In this document: positions 15,874-25,185 of the stretch, piece by piece
Position numbering within the stretch: position 1 is the stretch's first letter
Layout of the letters: each line of letters begins with the position of its first letter
Source: Bradyrhizobium retamae
Lineage (GTDB): Bacteria > Pseudomonadota > Alphaproteobacteria > Rhizobiales > Xanthobacteraceae
Assembly (NCBI RefSeq): GCF_001440415.1
Contig: NZ_LLYA01000024.1
Span: 1 to 64,000 of the forward strand
Reading direction: 5' to 3'
Length of the DNA stretch: 64,000 nt
Position numbers and translations under genes: made by a program
Notes under the pieces: generated by a model
Seen by the model: only the letters and a program-made list of their open reading frames with translations
What the model was told of the DNA's origin: nothing
The model's database searches: none

Positions 15874-18357
15874 TCACGTCCCGCGCGGCTTGACCCGGCG
15901 GGTCGGCAGCGCGGTGGCCGGGTCTTCCGGCCAGGGGTGGCGGGGATAGCGGCCGCGGAGGTCGGAACGCACCGCGGCATAGCTGCCGCGCCAGAAGCCT
16001 GGAAGGTCGCGCGTCACCTGCACCGGGCGCTGCGCCGGGGACAGCAATTCCAGCACCAGCGGCACCTTGCCTTTGGCGATCGAAGGATGGGTGTTGAGCC
16101 CGAACAGTTCCTGCAGGCGCACAGCGATGGTCGGGCCCTGCTCGGCCTCGTAGTCGATCGCGAGCATGGTGCCGGTCGGAGCCTCGAAATGCGTCGGCGC
16201 CTCGCGCTCCAGTCGCGTGCGCAATTCCCATGGCAACAGCGTCATCAGCGCATCCGAGAGATCGCCGGGGGAAAAATCCTTCAGCGAGGTCTTGTCGTAG
16301 AGCGCGGGCACCAGCCAGTTCTCGGCTTGGGCTGCCAGCGCAGCCTCCGACAGATCGGGCCAGCTCTCACCTTCCGCCTTGCGCAGGAACATCACGCGGT
16401 CGCGCCATTGCTTCAGGGATTTCGACCACGGCAGCTTATCGAACCCGGCGGCGACCAAGCCCGCAGCGAAGATGCGTGCGGTCTCTGCCGACGGCGACAG
16501 CGCCATCGGCGCTTCCGACAGCGTGATTGCATGCAGCGTCCGCTTGCGGCGCGCGCGCAGGGCCATCGCGCCGCGATCGAATGAAATCTCTTCGGTGCTT
16601 TCGATCTGATCGGCGAAATGCGATTCGATATCGGCCTGCGCGATCGGTGCTGCCAGCAGAATGCGTCCCTGGGCTGCGGTGCCGGTCAGTTCGGCGACCG
16701 CGATATAGGGCGCGCGCGCCAGCGACGAGGCTTGCTCGACGGCGGCGCCACGGCCGTTGGCGAGCACGAAACTGCCGTTGCCGCGGTTGCGGGCGACCCG
16801 ATCGGGAAAAGCAAGCGCGAGCATGACGCCTGTTGAAAGTTCGCCGTCAGGCGGGCGAAGCTGTTTGGGCTCCGTCGCCGCCACCTGCTGGGCCCAGCGC
16901 TGCGCGAGGCTGCGCGCGCTGGAAGCGCGCGGCGAGCGATCGCGGCGGAACTGATCGAGCCTGACGTCGAGATCGACACTGTCGCCCCCGAGGCCGCGTT
17001 CGGTCAGGATGGCGGCGATTTCGGCCGCCTCCTCGCCCGCACCCAGCCGGTGCGAATCCACGATCATGCGCGCCAGCCGCGGCGGCAGCGCCAGCGCACG
17101 CAGGCTCTTGCCCTCTGCGGTGATGCGGCCGTCGCCATCGAGAGCGCCGAGTTCGAGAAGCAGGCTGCCCGCTTCCTTCAGCGCCGGCGCCGGCGGGGGA
17201 TCGAGAAACGCCAGCGTCGCCGGATCGCGGACGCCCCATTGCGCGAGATCCAGCACCAGCGAGGAAAGATCGGCCGAAAGAATCTCGGGCTGCGTGTAGG
17301 CGGCAAGCGACGCCGTCTGCGGTTCGTCCCATAGCCGGTAGCACACGCCGGGCTCGGTGCGGCCGGCGCGGCCGCGCCGCTGGTCGACCGCGGCGCGCGA
17401 AGCGCGCACGGTCTCCAGCCGTGTCAGGCCAATATCAGGCTCGTAACGCGGCACCCGCGCCAGACCGGAATCGACGACGATGCGGACGCCCTCGATGGTG
17501 AGCGAGGTCTCGGCGATCGAAGTCGCCAGCACGACTTTGCGTTGCCCCTTCGGTGCCGGCGCGATGGCGCGGTCCTGCACGGCGGCTTCCAGTGCGCCGA
17601 ACAGCGGCACGATCTCGACGCTTGCGTCATGAACCCGTTCGCCGAGAAAATTCTGCGTACGGCGGATTTCTGCGGCGCCCGGCAGGAACGCCAGCACCGA
17701 GCCGGGATCGGCGCGCAGCGCGGTTGCGATCGCATCGGCCATCTGCCGCTCGATCGGCGCATCGGCCTTGCGGCCGAGATAACGCGTCTCCACCGGAAAA
17801 GCGCGGCCTTCGCTGGCAACGACAGGCGCGTCGCCGAGCAGTTTGCCGACCCTTGCGCCGTCGAGTGTCGCCGACATCACGAGGATGCGCAGGTCCTCGC
17901 GCAGCCCGGTCTGCGCATCGCGGGCGAGCGCGAGCCCCAGATCCGCGTCGAGCGAACGCTCGTGAAATTCATCGAACAGCACGGCGGCAACGCCGTTCAA
18001 CTCGGGATCATCGAGAATCTGGCGTGAAAAGATTCCCTCGGTGACCACCTCGATCCGGGTCGCGCGCGAGATCTTGGAGCCGAAGCGGACGCGATAGCCG
18101 ACGGTCTCCCCCGCCCGCTCGCCCAGCGTCCGCGCCATTCGTTCGGCGCTGGCCCGCGCCGCGATCCGCCGCGGCTCCAGCATGATGATCTTCTTGTCCT
18201 TCAGCCAGGGCGCATCGAGCAGCGCGAGCGGCACCCGCGTGGTCTTGCCGGCCCCTGGAGGCGCCACCAGCACCGCCGCGTTGTTGGCCGCAAGCGTACG
18301 CCCGAGTTCGTCGAGCACCGCGTCGATCGGGAGAGGGGTGTCGAAAGTAAGAGGCAA
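15874..18357 (-). CDS. hrpB: ATP-dependent helicase HrpB
   Basis: A DEAH/RHA-type RNA helicase of 827 residues. Motifs in order: VAPPGAGKTTRVPLALL (I), EPRRIAARASAERMA (Ia), LFDEFHERSLDADLG (II, DEFH), VMSATLDG (III), ATSIAETSLTIEGV (V) and QRRGRAGRTEPGVCYRLW (VI). A large HrpB C-terminal domain ends with LPGFWRGSYAAVRSDLRGRY, a family marker. Its cellular role is poorly known. Monocistronic and flanked by repeats. Confidence 0.94.
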   Translation of the reverse strand: MPLTFDTPLPIDAVLDELGRTLAANNAAVLVAPPGAGKTTRVPLALLDAPWLKDKKIIMLEPRRIAARASAERMARTLGERAGETVGYRVRFGSKISRATRIEVVTEGIFSRQILDDPELNGVAAVLFDEFHERSLDADLGLALARDAQTGLREDLRILVMSATLDGARVGKLLGDAPVVASEGRAFPVETRYLGRKADAPIERQMADAIATALRADPGSVLAFLPGAAEIRRTQNFLGERVHDASVEIVPLFGALEAAVQDRAIAPAPKGQRKVVLATSIAETSLTIEGVRIVVDSGLARVPRYEPDIGLTRLETVRASRAAVDQRRGRAGRTEPGVCYRLWDEPQTASLAAYTQPEILSADLSSLVLDLAQWGVRDPATLAFLDPPPAPALKEAGSLLLELGALDGDGRITAEGKSLRALALPPRLARMIVDSHRLGAGEEAAEIAAILTERGLGGDSVDLDVRLDQFRRDRSPRASSARSLAQRWAQQVAATEPKQLRPPDGELSTGVMLALAFPDRVARNRGNGSFVLANGRGAAVEQASSLARAPYIAVAELTGTAAQGRILLAAPIAQADIESHFADQIESTEEISFDRGAMALRARRKRTLHAITLSEAPMALSPSAETARIFAAGLVAAGFDKLPWSKSLKQWRDRVMFLRKAEGESWPDLSEAALAAQAENWLVPALYDKTSLKDFSPGDLSDALMTLLPWELRTRLEREAPTHFEAPTGTMLAIDYEAEQGPTIAVRLQELFGLNTHPSIAKGKVPLVLELLSPAQRPVQVTRDLPGFWRGSYAAVRSDLRGRYPRHPWPEDPATALPTRRVKPRGT

Positions 18358-18368
18358 TATCTCTCATC

Positions 18369-18485
18369 CGTCATCACCCACCTTGTGCGCAATGGCGCAC
18401 TGGGGCGGGTGATCCAGTAAACGCAGGCGTTTCTGATTACGAAGACCTTGCGTGCTGGATACCCCGCCTGCGCGGGGTATGACAA
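18369..18485. repeat. Paired-hairpin intergenic repeat, copy 5
   Basis: Left half CGTCATCACCCACC with nested TGTGCGCAATGGCGCAC and GGTGGGTGAT-type closing arm, then CCAGTA; right half GTGCTGGATACCCCGCCTGCGCGGGGTATGACA. It separates hrpB from the upstream ugd gene. Confidence 0.78.
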
Positions 18486-18497
18486 CTGTGGTTGCGG

Positions 18498-19814
18498 CTA
18501 CACCTTCGGCTCAGGCGCCCGTCCGACACTCTCGTACGTGAAGCCCTGCGCGGCCATGTCCTCGGGGCGATAGATGTTGCGCAGGTCGACCACCACGGGC
18601 TGCGCCATTTCATTCCTCAGGCGCTCCAGATCAAGCGCCCGGAACTGAACCCACTCGGTGACGATCACCAGCGCATCGGCACCGCGCGCGCATTCGTAAG
18701 GGTCGGTGCAATATTCGATCTCGGGCAGTTCCTTCTTCGCCTGCTCCATGCCGACCGGATCATGCGCGCGCACCTTGGCGCCCATGTCGAGCAGGCCGGT
18801 GACGAGCGGTATCGACGGCGCCTCGCGCATGTCGTCGGTGTCGGGCTTGAAGGTGAGGCCGAGCACCGCCACCGTCTTGCCGCGCAGGCCGCCGGTTGCG
18901 TTGGAAACCTTGCGCGCCATCGCCCGCTTTCTGATGTCGTTGACGCCGAGCACGGCCTCGACGATGCGCAGTTGCACGTCATGGTCCTGCGCGATCTTGA
19001 CCAGCGCGCGGGTATCCTTCGGAAAGCAGGAGCCGCCGAAGCCCGGACCGGCATGCAGGAATTTTGAGCCGATGCGGTTGTCGAGCCCGATGCCGCGCGC
19101 GACTTGCTGCACGTCGGCGCCGACTTTTTCCGAGAGATCGGCAATCTCGTTGATGAAAGTGATCTTGGTAGCGAGGAACGCGTTGGCCGCGTATTTGATC
19201 AGTTCAGCGGTGCGCCGCGCCGTGAACATCAACGGCGCCTGGTTGAGCGACAGCGGCCGGTAGACGTCGCCGAGCACCTTGCGCCCGCGTTCGTCGTCGG
19301 TTCCGACCACGATACGGTCGGGGAATTTGAAGTCGCGGATCGCGGCGCCCTCGCGCAAAAATTCCGGATTGGAGGCGACCACGACGTCGGCCGACGGATT
19401 GGTCTCGCGGATCAATCGTTCGACCTCATCGCCAGTGCCGACCGGCACGGTCGATTTGGTGACCACCACCGTGAAGCCCGATATCGCCGCCGCAATCTCG
19501 CGCGCGGCGCTGTAAACGTAAGTGAGGTCGGCATGGCCGTCGCCACGCCGCGAGGGCGTTCCGACCGCGATGAACACGGCGTCGGCTTCTGCCACCGGCA
19601 CGGTCAGGTCGGTGGTGAAATCCAGCCGCTTGGCCTTGACGTTGGAGGCCACCAGCGCGTCGAGCCCGGGCTCGAAAATCGGGATCTCGCCTCGGCGCAG
19701 GGCTTCGATCTTGCCGGCGTCCTTGTCCACGCAAGTGACCTGGTGGCCGAAATCGGCAAAGCAGGCGCCGGATACCAGCCCCACATAGCCCGTTCCAATC
19801 ATGGCGATTCGCAT
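18498..19814 (-). CDS. ugd: UDP-glucose 6-dehydrogenase
   Basis: Oxidises UDP-glucose to UDP-glucuronate with NAD+, feeding exopolysaccharide and LPS synthesis. The 438-residue product has the Rossmann motif MIGTGYVGLVSGACFADFGH, the TKSTVPVGT segment, the catalytic Cys loop FGGSCFPKDTRALV (Cys about residue 264), and the C-terminal domain GLTFKPDTDDMREAPS. Length and motifs are normal. Divergent from the acyltransferase gene, with a shared 180-bp intergenic region. Confidence 0.96.
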   Translation of the reverse strand: MRIAMIGTGYVGLVSGACFADFGHQVTCVDKDAGKIEALRRGEIPIFEPGLDALVASNVKAKRLDFTTDLTVPVAEADAVFIAVGTPSRRGDGHADLTYVYSAAREIAAAISGFTVVVTKSTVPVGTGDEVERLIRETNPSADVVVASNPEFLREGAAIRDFKFPDRIVVGTDDERGRKVLGDVYRPLSLNQAPLMFTARRTAELIKYAANAFLATKITFINEIADLSEKVGADVQQVARGIGLDNRIGSKFLHAGPGFGGSCFPKDTRALVKIAQDHDVQLRIVEAVLGVNDIRKRAMARKVSNATGGLRGKTVAVLGLTFKPDTDDMREAPSIPLVTGLLDMGAKVRAHDPVGMEQAKKELPEIEYCTDPYECARGADALVIVTEWVQFRALDLERLRNEMAQPVVVDLRNIYRPEDMAAQGFTYESVGRAPEPKV

Positions 19815-19994
19815 GAAAACAACCCGTATTTGATGGTTAACGCCAATCCCGATTGTGCGGGCGTCTTAGAGCATTTTTCATCAAAGGGGAAACCGGAAAA
19901 AGCGCCCGATCCCGGCATGTGCTTTGTATGGGTAAAGAAGAAAGCAACGTATCGGGCCGAAGATGCGGCCGCCTCGCGCCGAAAAGGGACACCG
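19815..19994. other. Intergenic region between ugd and the acyltransferase gene
   Basis: Contains a degenerate copy of the rhizobial GATCCGGAAAA/TTTTCCG-type repeat (AGCATTTTTCATCAAAGGGG then AAACCGGAAAA, near 19868-19900). A longer frame could extend the acyltransferase upstream, but this stretch does not look coding. A good ribosome binding site (AAAAGGGA) sits just before 19995. Confidence 0.45.
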
Positions 19995-21047
19995 ATGACT
20001 TCAAACGGTACATCTGCCGTCACGGAACGCTCCACCCGCATCGACTGGGTGGACTACGCCAAGGGCATCTGCATCGTCATGGTGGTGATGATGCATTCGG
20101 TGCTGGGGGTCGAAGCGGCGGCCGGCGAGAGCGGCTTTATGCATGCGTTCGTGATGTTCGCAAAACCGTTCCGGATGCCGGATTTCTTCCTGATTTCGGG
20201 CCTGTTTCTTGCCGTTGTCATCGACCGTGACTGGCGCACCTATCTCGACCGCAAGGTGCTGCACTTCGCTTATTTTTATGTGCTGTGGGTGACGATCCAA
20301 TTCGGCTTCAAGGCTCCTGGTTTCGCCGCTGAATCGGGTTGGCGGCATGTCGGATTCATGTATCTGGAATCCTTCATCGAGCCGTTCGGTACGCTGTGGT
20401 TCATTTATTTATTGCCGGTGTTCTTCGTTGTCACAAAACTGTTGCGTCGCGTCCCGCCGCTTGCGATCTGGCTCGCGGCTGCGGCGCTCGAGATGGCGCA
20501 TATCACGACCGGCTGGACCGTGATCGACGAATTCTGCGGGCGTTTCGTCTATTTCTATTCCGGCTACCTGTTTGCCAACTACGTGTTCGCGTTGTCGGAC
20601 CGCGCGCGGGCGCGCCCGGCCCTCGCCCTTATGGGCGTCGCGTTGTGGACGCTCGTCAACGGCGCGCTGGTCGTGTCCGGCTTTGACGAATGGCCGCTCG
20701 TGTCGCTGGCGCTCGGCTTTGCGGGTGCCGGCGCCATCATCGTCATGGGCACGCTGCTGGCGCGCATGCAGTGGCTGAACTTCCTGCGCTACTGCGGCGA
20801 GCATTCCATCGTCATCTATCTCGCCTTCTTCCTGCCGATGGCGGTGACCCGAACGCTGCTTTTGAAGACCGGCCTGATCGCCGATATCGGGATGGTCTCG
20901 CTGATCGTGACCGTTGCGGGTATCGCGGGGGCGGTGGTGATCTGGCGCCTGGCGCTGGCGCTGCGGGCCGACTTCCTGTTCGAGCGCCCGGCCGCGTTCT
21001 GGATCGCGCCGAAAAAGGCCGCGCCGGCGCTGCAGCCGGCGGAGTAA
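19995..21047 (+). CDS. Acyltransferase 3 family membrane protein
   Basis: A 350-residue integral membrane protein with about ten helices. The N-terminus has RIDWVDYAKGICIVMVVMMH, the typical acyltransferase-3 start with the conserved His in helix 1, followed by FRMPDFFLISGLFLA. Family members O-acylate extracellular sugars or lipids. The ATG at 19995 with AAAAGGGA upstream is chosen. The 170-bp-distant divergent ugd gene suggests a cell-surface polysaccharide role, which is inference. Confidence 0.87.
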   Translation: MTSNGTSAVTERSTRIDWVDYAKGICIVMVVMMHSVLGVEAAAGESGFMHAFVMFAKPFRMPDFFLISGLFLAVVIDRDWRTYLDRKVLHFAYFYVLWVTIQFGFKAPGFAAESGWRHVGFMYLESFIEPFGTLWFIYLLPVFFVVTKLLRRVPPLAIWLAAAALEMAHITTGWTVIDEFCGRFVYFYSGYLFANYVFALSDRARARPALALMGVALWTLVNGALVVSGFDEWPLVSLALGFAGAGAIIVMGTLLARMQWLNFLRYCGEHSIVIYLAFFLPMAVTRTLLLKTGLIADIGMVSLIVTVAGIAGAVVIWRLALALRADFLFERPAAFWIAPKKAAPALQPAE

Positions 21048-21159
21048 GGTGCTCGACACACTTGGCTGTCGTCGCCCGCGGGTGACGACAGGTGTGTATT
21101 TGGCTCAAAATCCCTCTCCCGAGGCTGTCAATCCGCGCAAAAATCCCTAAATTTCGGCC

Positions 21160-24100
21160 ATGCCGAAATCAGCCCCCAAAGCCGCCGCGAAACCCGTTCC
21201 CGCCAAAGCGCCTGCCAAGGGCGACCATGTCTTCCTGGTCGACGGTTCCGGCTACATTTTCCGCGCCTACCACGCACTGCCGCCGCTGAACCGCAAATCC
21301 GACGGGCTGCAGGTCAATGCCGTGCTCGGCTTCTGCAATATGCTGTGGAAGCTGTTGCGCGAGATGCCCGAGGATAATAAGCCGACGCATCTGGCGGTCG
21401 TGTTCGATAAATCGGAGATCACGTTCCGCAACAAGCTCTATCCCGATTACAAGGCGCACCGGACGGCGGCGCCGGACGATCTGATCCCGCAATTCGCGCT
21501 GATCCGCGAGGCGGTGCGCGCGTTCGATCTGCCCTGCCTGGAACAGGTCGGCTTCGAGGCCGACGACCTGATCGCGACCTATGTCCGCATTGCCTGCGAG
21601 CGCGGCGCCACCGCTACCATCGTGTCCTCGGACAAAGACCTGATGCAGCTCGTGACCGACTGCGTCACCATGTACGACACCATGAAGGACCGTCGCCTCG
21701 GGATCGCCGAGGTGATCGAGAAATTCGGCGTTCCACCGGAAAAAGTCGTCGAGGTGCAGGCTTTGGCCGGCGATTCCACCGACAACGTGCCGGGTGTACC
21801 CGGCATCGGCGTCAAGACCGCGGCGCAACTGATCGTCGAGTATGGCGACCTGGAAACGCTGCTGCAGCGCGCCGGCGAGATCAAGCAGCCGAAACGGCGC
21901 GAGGCGCTGCTCGAGAACGCCGAGAAGGCGCGGATCTCGCGGCAACTGGTGCTGCTCGACGACAAGGTCGATCTCGAAGTGCCGCTCGATGACCTTGCCG
22001 TGCACGAGCCGGATGCGCGCAAGCTGATCGCCTTCCTCAAGGCGATGGAGTTCTCCACCCTTACCCGCCGTGTCGCCGAATATTCGCAGATTGATCCCGC
22101 CGATATCGAGCCGGATGCCGGCAACAAGAGCGGCGCCAGTGTCTTCGCGGTGCCGCCATCGGGCAAGAAGCCGGAGGGCTATGAAGGCGCGACGTTGGAT
22201 AGTCCTCCCGCCGGCAAAGCTGGCCCCGCGCCGGGCAAGACCGGCGGCGACAAGCAGGACAAGGCGGCGAGCCACAAGGGTACGCCGATATCGCTGGCCG
22301 CGGTCCGCGCGGAGGCCGCGCGAAAACTGCCGGTCGATCGGACCAAGTACCAGACCATCCGCACGTTCGATGAGCTCAATGCCTGGGTCGCGCGGGCCTA
22401 TGACGCCGGCACGTTTGCGATTGTCACCAAGGCGAGCTCGGACGATCCAATGCAGGCCGACATCTGCGGCATCGCGCTGGCGCTGGCGCCAAACGACGCC
22501 TGCTATCTTCCACTCACGCACAAGCAATCGGGCGGCGGCGCTGGCCTGTTCGATGCCGGCCTCGCGCCGGACCAGATCACGGCCGCCGAGGCGCTGGCGG
22601 CGCTGCAGCCGCTGTTGGAATCGCCGGGCATTCTCAAGATCGGCTTCGACATCAAGTTCAGCGCCGTGATGCTGGCGCAGCACGGCGTCACCCTGTGCAA
22701 CGTCGACGACGCGCAATTGATGTCGTACGCGCTCGACGCCGGACGTAATTCACATGCGCTGGGCTCGCTCGCCGAACGTTGGTTCGGCCATGCTGTGATC
22801 GGCGAAAGCGAGCTAATCGGCAACGGGAAGAGCAAGCTCACGTTCGACCAGGTGGCAATTGACAAGGCGACCGCCTATTCAGCCGAAAGCGCCGACGTGA
22901 TCCTGCGGCTGCATCGCGTGCTTAAACCGCGCCTCGCCGCTGAGCACATGATGACGGTCTATGAGACCCTGGAGCGGCCGCTGGTCACCGTGCTGGCGCG
23001 GATGGAGCGGCGCGGCATTTCGATTGACCGCCAGGTGCTGTCGCGGCTGTCCGGCGATTTCGCCCAGACCGCGGCGCGCGTCGAGGCCGAGTTGCAGGAG
23101 ATCGCCGGCGAGCCGATCAATGTCGGCAGCCCCAAGCAGATCGGCGACATCATCTTTGGCAAGATGGGCATCCCCGGCGGCACCAAGACCAAGACCGGGG
23201 CGTGGTCGACCTCGGCGCAGATCCTCGACGAACTCGCCGAACAGGGCCATGAATTCCCGAAGAAGATTCTGGAATGGCGCCAGGTCTCGAAACTGAAATC
23301 GACCTATACCGACGCGCTGCCGAATTACGTGCATCCGCAGACCCACCGCGTGCACACGACCTATGCGCTGGCCGCGACTACCACGGGGCGGCTGTCATCC
23401 AACGAGCCGAACCTGCAGAACATTCCGGTTCGTACCGAGGACGGCCGCAAGATCCGCCGCGCCTTTATCGCGACGCCCGGGCACAAGCTGGTGTCGGCGG
23501 ATTACTCGCAAATCGAATTGCGGCTGTTGGCCGAGATTGCCGACATCCCCGTTTTGAAGCAGGCGTTCCGCGACGGGCTCGACATTCACGCCATGACGGC
23601 GTCCGAGATGTTCGGCGTGCCGATCAAGGACATGCCGGGCGAAGTGCGGCGGCGCGCGAAGGCGATCAATTTCGGCATCATCTACGGCATCTCGGCATTC
23701 GGGCTGGCCAACCAGCTCGGCATCGCCCGCGAGGAAGCCTCGGCCTACATCAAAAAGTACTTCGAGCGCTTCCCGGGCATCCGCGCCTACATGGACGAGA
23801 CGCGGGATTTCTGCCGTACCAATGGTTATGTGCTGACCCTGTTCGGGCGCAAATGCCATTACCCCGACATCAAGGCCTCCAACGCCTCGATCCGCTCCTT
23901 CAACGAGCGCGCCGCAATCAATGCGCGCCTGCAAGGCACCGCCGCCGACATCATCCGCCGCGCCATGATCCGGATGGAAGATGCGCTGGCGGAGAAGAAG
24001 CTGTCGGCGCAGATGCTGTTGCAGGTGCATGACGAACTGATCTTCGAGGTGCCCGACGACGAAGTGGCGGCGACGCTGCCGGTCGTGCAGCACGTCATGC

Positions 24101-24186
24101 AAGACGCGCCGTTCCCTGCGGTGGCGCTCTCGGTGCCGCTGCGGGTCGATGCGCGGGCGGCGAATAATTGGGACGAGGCGCATTGA
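21160..24186 (+). CDS. polA: DNA polymerase I with a degenerate proofreading domain
   Basis: Fills gaps and removes Okazaki primers. The 1008-residue product has an intact 5' nuclease domain (FRNKLYPDYKAHR, VGFEADDLIATYV, GIGVKTAAQLI) and an intact polymerase domain: motif A SADYSQIELRLLAEIA, motif B RRRAKAINFGIIYG, motif C LLQVHDELIFEVP. The middle 3'-5' exonuclease domain keeps its shape but has lost its metal ligands: the DxE of ExoI is Val422-Thr-Lys424, the Asp of ExoII is Ser501, and the Asp of ExoIII (YxxxD) is Ser577. It should lack proofreading. A Pro/Lys-rich linker of about 60 residues joins the nuclease and exo domains. Confidence 0.97.
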   Translation: MPKSAPKAAAKPVPAKAPAKGDHVFLVDGSGYIFRAYHALPPLNRKSDGLQVNAVLGFCNMLWKLLREMPEDNKPTHLAVVFDKSEITFRNKLYPDYKAHRTAAPDDLIPQFALIREAVRAFDLPCLEQVGFEADDLIATYVRIACERGATATIVSSDKDLMQLVTDCVTMYDTMKDRRLGIAEVIEKFGVPPEKVVEVQALAGDSTDNVPGVPGIGVKTAAQLIVEYGDLETLLQRAGEIKQPKRREALLENAEKARISRQLVLLDDKVDLEVPLDDLAVHEPDARKLIAFLKAMEFSTLTRRVAEYSQIDPADIEPDAGNKSGASVFAVPPSGKKPEGYEGATLDSPPAGKAGPAPGKTGGDKQDKAASHKGTPISLAAVRAEAARKLPVDRTKYQTIRTFDELNAWVARAYDAGTFAIVTKASSDDPMQADICGIALALAPNDACYLPLTHKQSGGGAGLFDAGLAPDQITAAEALAALQPLLESPGILKIGFDIKFSAVMLAQHGVTLCNVDDAQLMSYALDAGRNSHALGSLAERWFGHAVIGESELIGNGKSKLTFDQVAIDKATAYSAESADVILRLHRVLKPRLAAEHMMTVYETLERPLVTVLARMERRGISIDRQVLSRLSGDFAQTAARVEAELQEIAGEPINVGSPKQIGDIIFGKMGIPGGTKTKTGAWSTSAQILDELAEQGHEFPKKILEWRQVSKLKSTYTDALPNYVHPQTHRVHTTYALAATTTGRLSSNEPNLQNIPVRTEDGRKIRRAFIATPGHKLVSADYSQIELRLLAEIADIPVLKQAFRDGLDIHAMTASEMFGVPIKDMPGEVRRRAKAINFGIIYGISAFGLANQLGIAREEASAYIKKYFERFPGIRAYMDETRDFCRTNGYVLTLFGRKCHYPDIKASNASIRSFNERAAINARLQGTAADIIRRAMIRMEDALAEKKLSAQMLLQVHDELIFEVPDDEVAATLPVVQHVMQDAPFPAVALSVPLRVDARAANNWDEAH

Positions 24187-24196
24187 GGCAACAACA

Positions 24197-24249
24197 CTGT
24201 CATCGCCCGCCCTTGTGCGCAATTGCGCACTGGGACCGGGCGATGACGG
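24197..24249. repeat. Single-hairpin copy of the CTGTCAT repeat
   Basis: CTGTCATCGCCCG, an inner palindrome TGTGCGCAATTGCGCAC, then CGGGCGATGACGG. Only one hairpin is present and no CCAGTA edge. It lies just after the polA stop and could work as its terminator. Confidence 0.65.
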
Positions 24250-24365
24250 GCGTGTGTGCAGATAGGCCTCCATCGCCGCCAGAAATGTCCTCGGAGCAAT
24301 ATACGAAATGACATCGCCGCGTGCTGCGCGCTAGAAACGTGTGCATTCCTCGCCGCGAGTCCCCC

Positions 24366-25001
24366 ATGCCTCACATCACAACACTGTTTGGTTTTGCCCT
24401 GGTCTCGCTCGGCATGGTGCTGACGCCGGGGCCGAACATGATCTACCTGATCTCGCGCTCGATCACGCAAGGACCGGCAGCCGGCATCGTCTCGCTGGGC
24501 GGCGTCGCACTCGGCTTCGTGTTCTACATGCTGTGCGCGGCGTTCGGCATCACGGCGCTCTTGTTTGCGGCGCCCTATGCTTACGACGCGCTGCGGTTTG
24601 CTGGCGCTGCCTATCTGCTGTGGCTGGCGTGGCAGGCGCTCAGACCGAACGGGCGCTCGCCGTTCCAAGTGAAAAAGCTCGACGTCGACGGCCCGCGCAA
24701 ATTGTTTGCGATGGGCTTCGTCACCAATCTGCTCAATCCGAAGATCGCGATGCTGTATCTGGCGCTGCTGCCGCAGTTCATCGATCCGGCCGTGGGAAGC
24801 GTGCTGACGCAGTCGCTGGCGCTCGGTGCGATCCAGATCGTGATCAGCGTCAGCGTCAACGCGATGATCGCGCTCGCTGCCGGATCGATCGCAATGTTTC
24901 TCGGCTCGCGGCCGACGTGGCTATTGCTGCAGCGCTGGCTGATGGGAACGGTGCTGGCGGCGCTTGCGGTGAAGATGGCGTTCGAGGCGAAAAGGGCGTA
25001 G
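24366..25001 (+). CDS. LysE/RhtB-family amino acid exporter
   Basis: A 211-residue inner-membrane protein with about six helices. It carries the family N-terminus LVSLGMVLTPGPNMIYLISR and the second marker GFVTNLLNPKIAMLYLALLP. Substrates of relatives are Lys, Arg, homoserine or threonine; the exact one is not predictable. The ATG at 24366 is chosen; the in-frame start at 24321 adds a polar stretch before the first helix. Confidence 0.92.
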   Translation: MPHITTLFGFALVSLGMVLTPGPNMIYLISRSITQGPAAGIVSLGGVALGFVFYMLCAAFGITALLFAAPYAYDALRFAGAAYLLWLAWQALRPNGRSPFQVKKLDVDGPRKLFAMGFVTNLLNPKIAMLYLALLPQFIDPAVGSVLTQSLALGAIQIVISVSVNAMIALAAGSIAMFLGSRPTWLLLQRWLMGTVLAALAVKMAFEAKRA

Positions 25002-25026
25002 CAGTCGCCGTCTCCAAGCCACCGGC

Positions 25027-25164
25027 CGTCATCGCCCGGCTTGACCGGGCGACCCAGTATTCCAGAGCAAGTGCTGTAAATCGCAACTCGTGCCGCATTG
25101 ACCGCCTCGCTCAATCGGAAGGCCGCGGCGGACTGGATCGCCCGGTCAAGCCGGGCGACGACAG
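25027..25164. repeat. Paired-hairpin intergenic repeat, copy 6
   Basis: Left half CGTCATCGCCCGGCTTGACC then GACCCAGTATTCCAGAG; right half GGCGGACTGGATCGCCCGGT ... GGGCGACGACAG. The two stems are the same CGCCCGGCTTGACCGGGCG as in the GIY-YIG element, and the left half matches its terminal repeat closely. About 60 bp of unrelated spacer replaces the gene. It lies between convergent lysE and gst. Confidence 0.85.
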
Positions 25165-25185
25165 CGGTGGGTGGGGCGGAGAATT

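Noticed and set aside
19104..19994. N-terminal extension of the acyltransferase
   Set aside because: It is antisense to ugd and crosses a repeat; the conserved start is at 19995.
21169..22716. 515-codon minus-strand frame opposite polA
   Set aside because: Same reason; third-position GC bias of polA creates the frame.
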